Source of the DNA: Bryobacteraceae bacterium
GTDB lineage: Bacteria; Acidobacteriota; Terriglobia; Bryobacterales; Bryobacteraceae
Length of the DNA stretch: 64,000 nucleotides
Direction: 5' to 3'
Assembly (NCBI GenBank): GCA_026002855.1
Contig: BPGD01000001.1
Span: forward strand, 124,001-188,000
Within the stretch, counting starts at the first letter, position 1, and the number at the start of each line of letters is the position of its first letter. This document shows positions 63,710 to 64,000 of this stretch, in pieces. The notes under the pieces were generated by a model. The model made no database searches. It saw only the letters and a list, made by a program, of their open reading frames with translations, and had not been told where the DNA came from. Position numbers and translations under genes: made by a program.

Positions 63710-64000
63710 TAGGAACTCAATGGACCTCCCGGCCCACTGCGGCGTGGCCGACGAGAGAAAGGAAGGGACCATCCACAGTCGAACCGCCATGCTGCCGCCG
63801 TTGCCCGTGGGAAGGACAGGCATCGCGATGGCTTGAAAGTGGCAGCTGGGCTTTGCCCGGGCGGCTTGCCCGCGACTGTGGCGCGCAACTCTGGTCATAG
63901 CGAGGTCTGAACGCGGCTGCAGGGATGTCGCGCAGAGAACCAGGGCGGCCACAAAGGTCGGGGGCGCATGTCAAGCTGGAGGCGGCAACCGCGACACAAA
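63710..64000. other. Region at right edge, no gene supported
   Basis: An 85-codon minus-strand frame (63717-63974) and others cover this stretch but have no family match and an arginine/proline-rich, shadow-like composition. I see no RNA gene or clear signal. It belongs to the integrative element. Confidence 0.4.

Noticed and set aside
63717-63974. Minus-strand 85-codon frame at the right edge
   Set aside because: No family match, arginine/proline-rich composition and no ribosome site; likely non-coding.

Overview
The window is high-GC bacterial chromosome with dense, mostly chromosomal gene content. It reads as Acidobacteriota, most likely Bryobacterales/Solibacter-type. The pointers are an acidobacterial VWFA-related protein, many Tat-leader enzymes for sugars and uronates, a DUF1080 (3-keto-disaccharide hydrolase-like) domain, a small AT-hook protein of the kind common in this phylum, and GH29/GH42/GH97 glycosidases. 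This placement is an inference; there is no rRNA gene in the window.

Layout. 1-0.8 kb: 5' part of an LptD-like outer-membrane assembly gene on the minus strand, cut by the window edge. 1.0-1.8 kb: RDD membrane protein. 1.9-6.5 kb: one tightly overlapping operon for a cytosolic group 3b-type [NiFe] hydrogenase (beta, a stand-alone cyclic-nucleotide-binding protein, gamma, small and large subunits). 6.5-8.6 kb: ABC-type permease plus TPR protein. 8.8-14.6 kb: alpha-L-fucosidase, CoA-binding protein, Tat-leader DegT aminotransferase, a broken GH43-like gene, an orphan barstar-like protein, a sugar-phosphate isomerase-like protein and a small membrane protein. 14.7-19.4 kb: amidase, the molybdopterin operon moeA-moaC-mog, and a VWFA-related protein. 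19.4-23.6 kb: MEMO-like protein, pterin dehydratase, a beta-lactamase/NamZ fusion and the AT-hook protein. 23.8-33.5 kb: transporters, a lipoprotein-like TPR protein, an HGSNAT-like membrane acyltransferase, an HlyD-type adaptor and an M20 peptidase. 33.5-37.4 kb: GNAT, RtcB RNA ligase with archease and an esterase, then an ArsC/Spx-like gene whose redox cysteine codon is UGA and is followed by a SECIS-like hairpin. 37.7-48.0 kb: sugar and uronate catabolism (PIG-L, ROK, uxaC, SelA-like PLP enzyme, RidA, GHL6-like and GH42 proteins). 48-58.4 kb: redoxin, M50 protease, FAD enzyme, lipid kinase, ligA, MFS transporter and GH97. 58.7-60.2 kb: DUF1080-PHP fusion. From about 61.1 kb to the right edge: the left end of an integrative element, marked by a tRNA-Ile 3' fragment, clustered GATAAT repeats, a tyrosine recombinase and an unknown cargo gene, with an ISL3 transposase remnant just outside it.

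The genes suggest an organism that degrades plant or microbial polysaccharides. Many exported (Tat or Sec) enzymes act on glycosides and uronates, there are several transporters, and a bidirectional hydrogenase could balance redox in the cytoplasm. The most notable single observation is the predicted selenocysteine-containing ArsC/Spx-like protein at 37088-37426, which would normally be annotated as a truncated gene starting after its active site.
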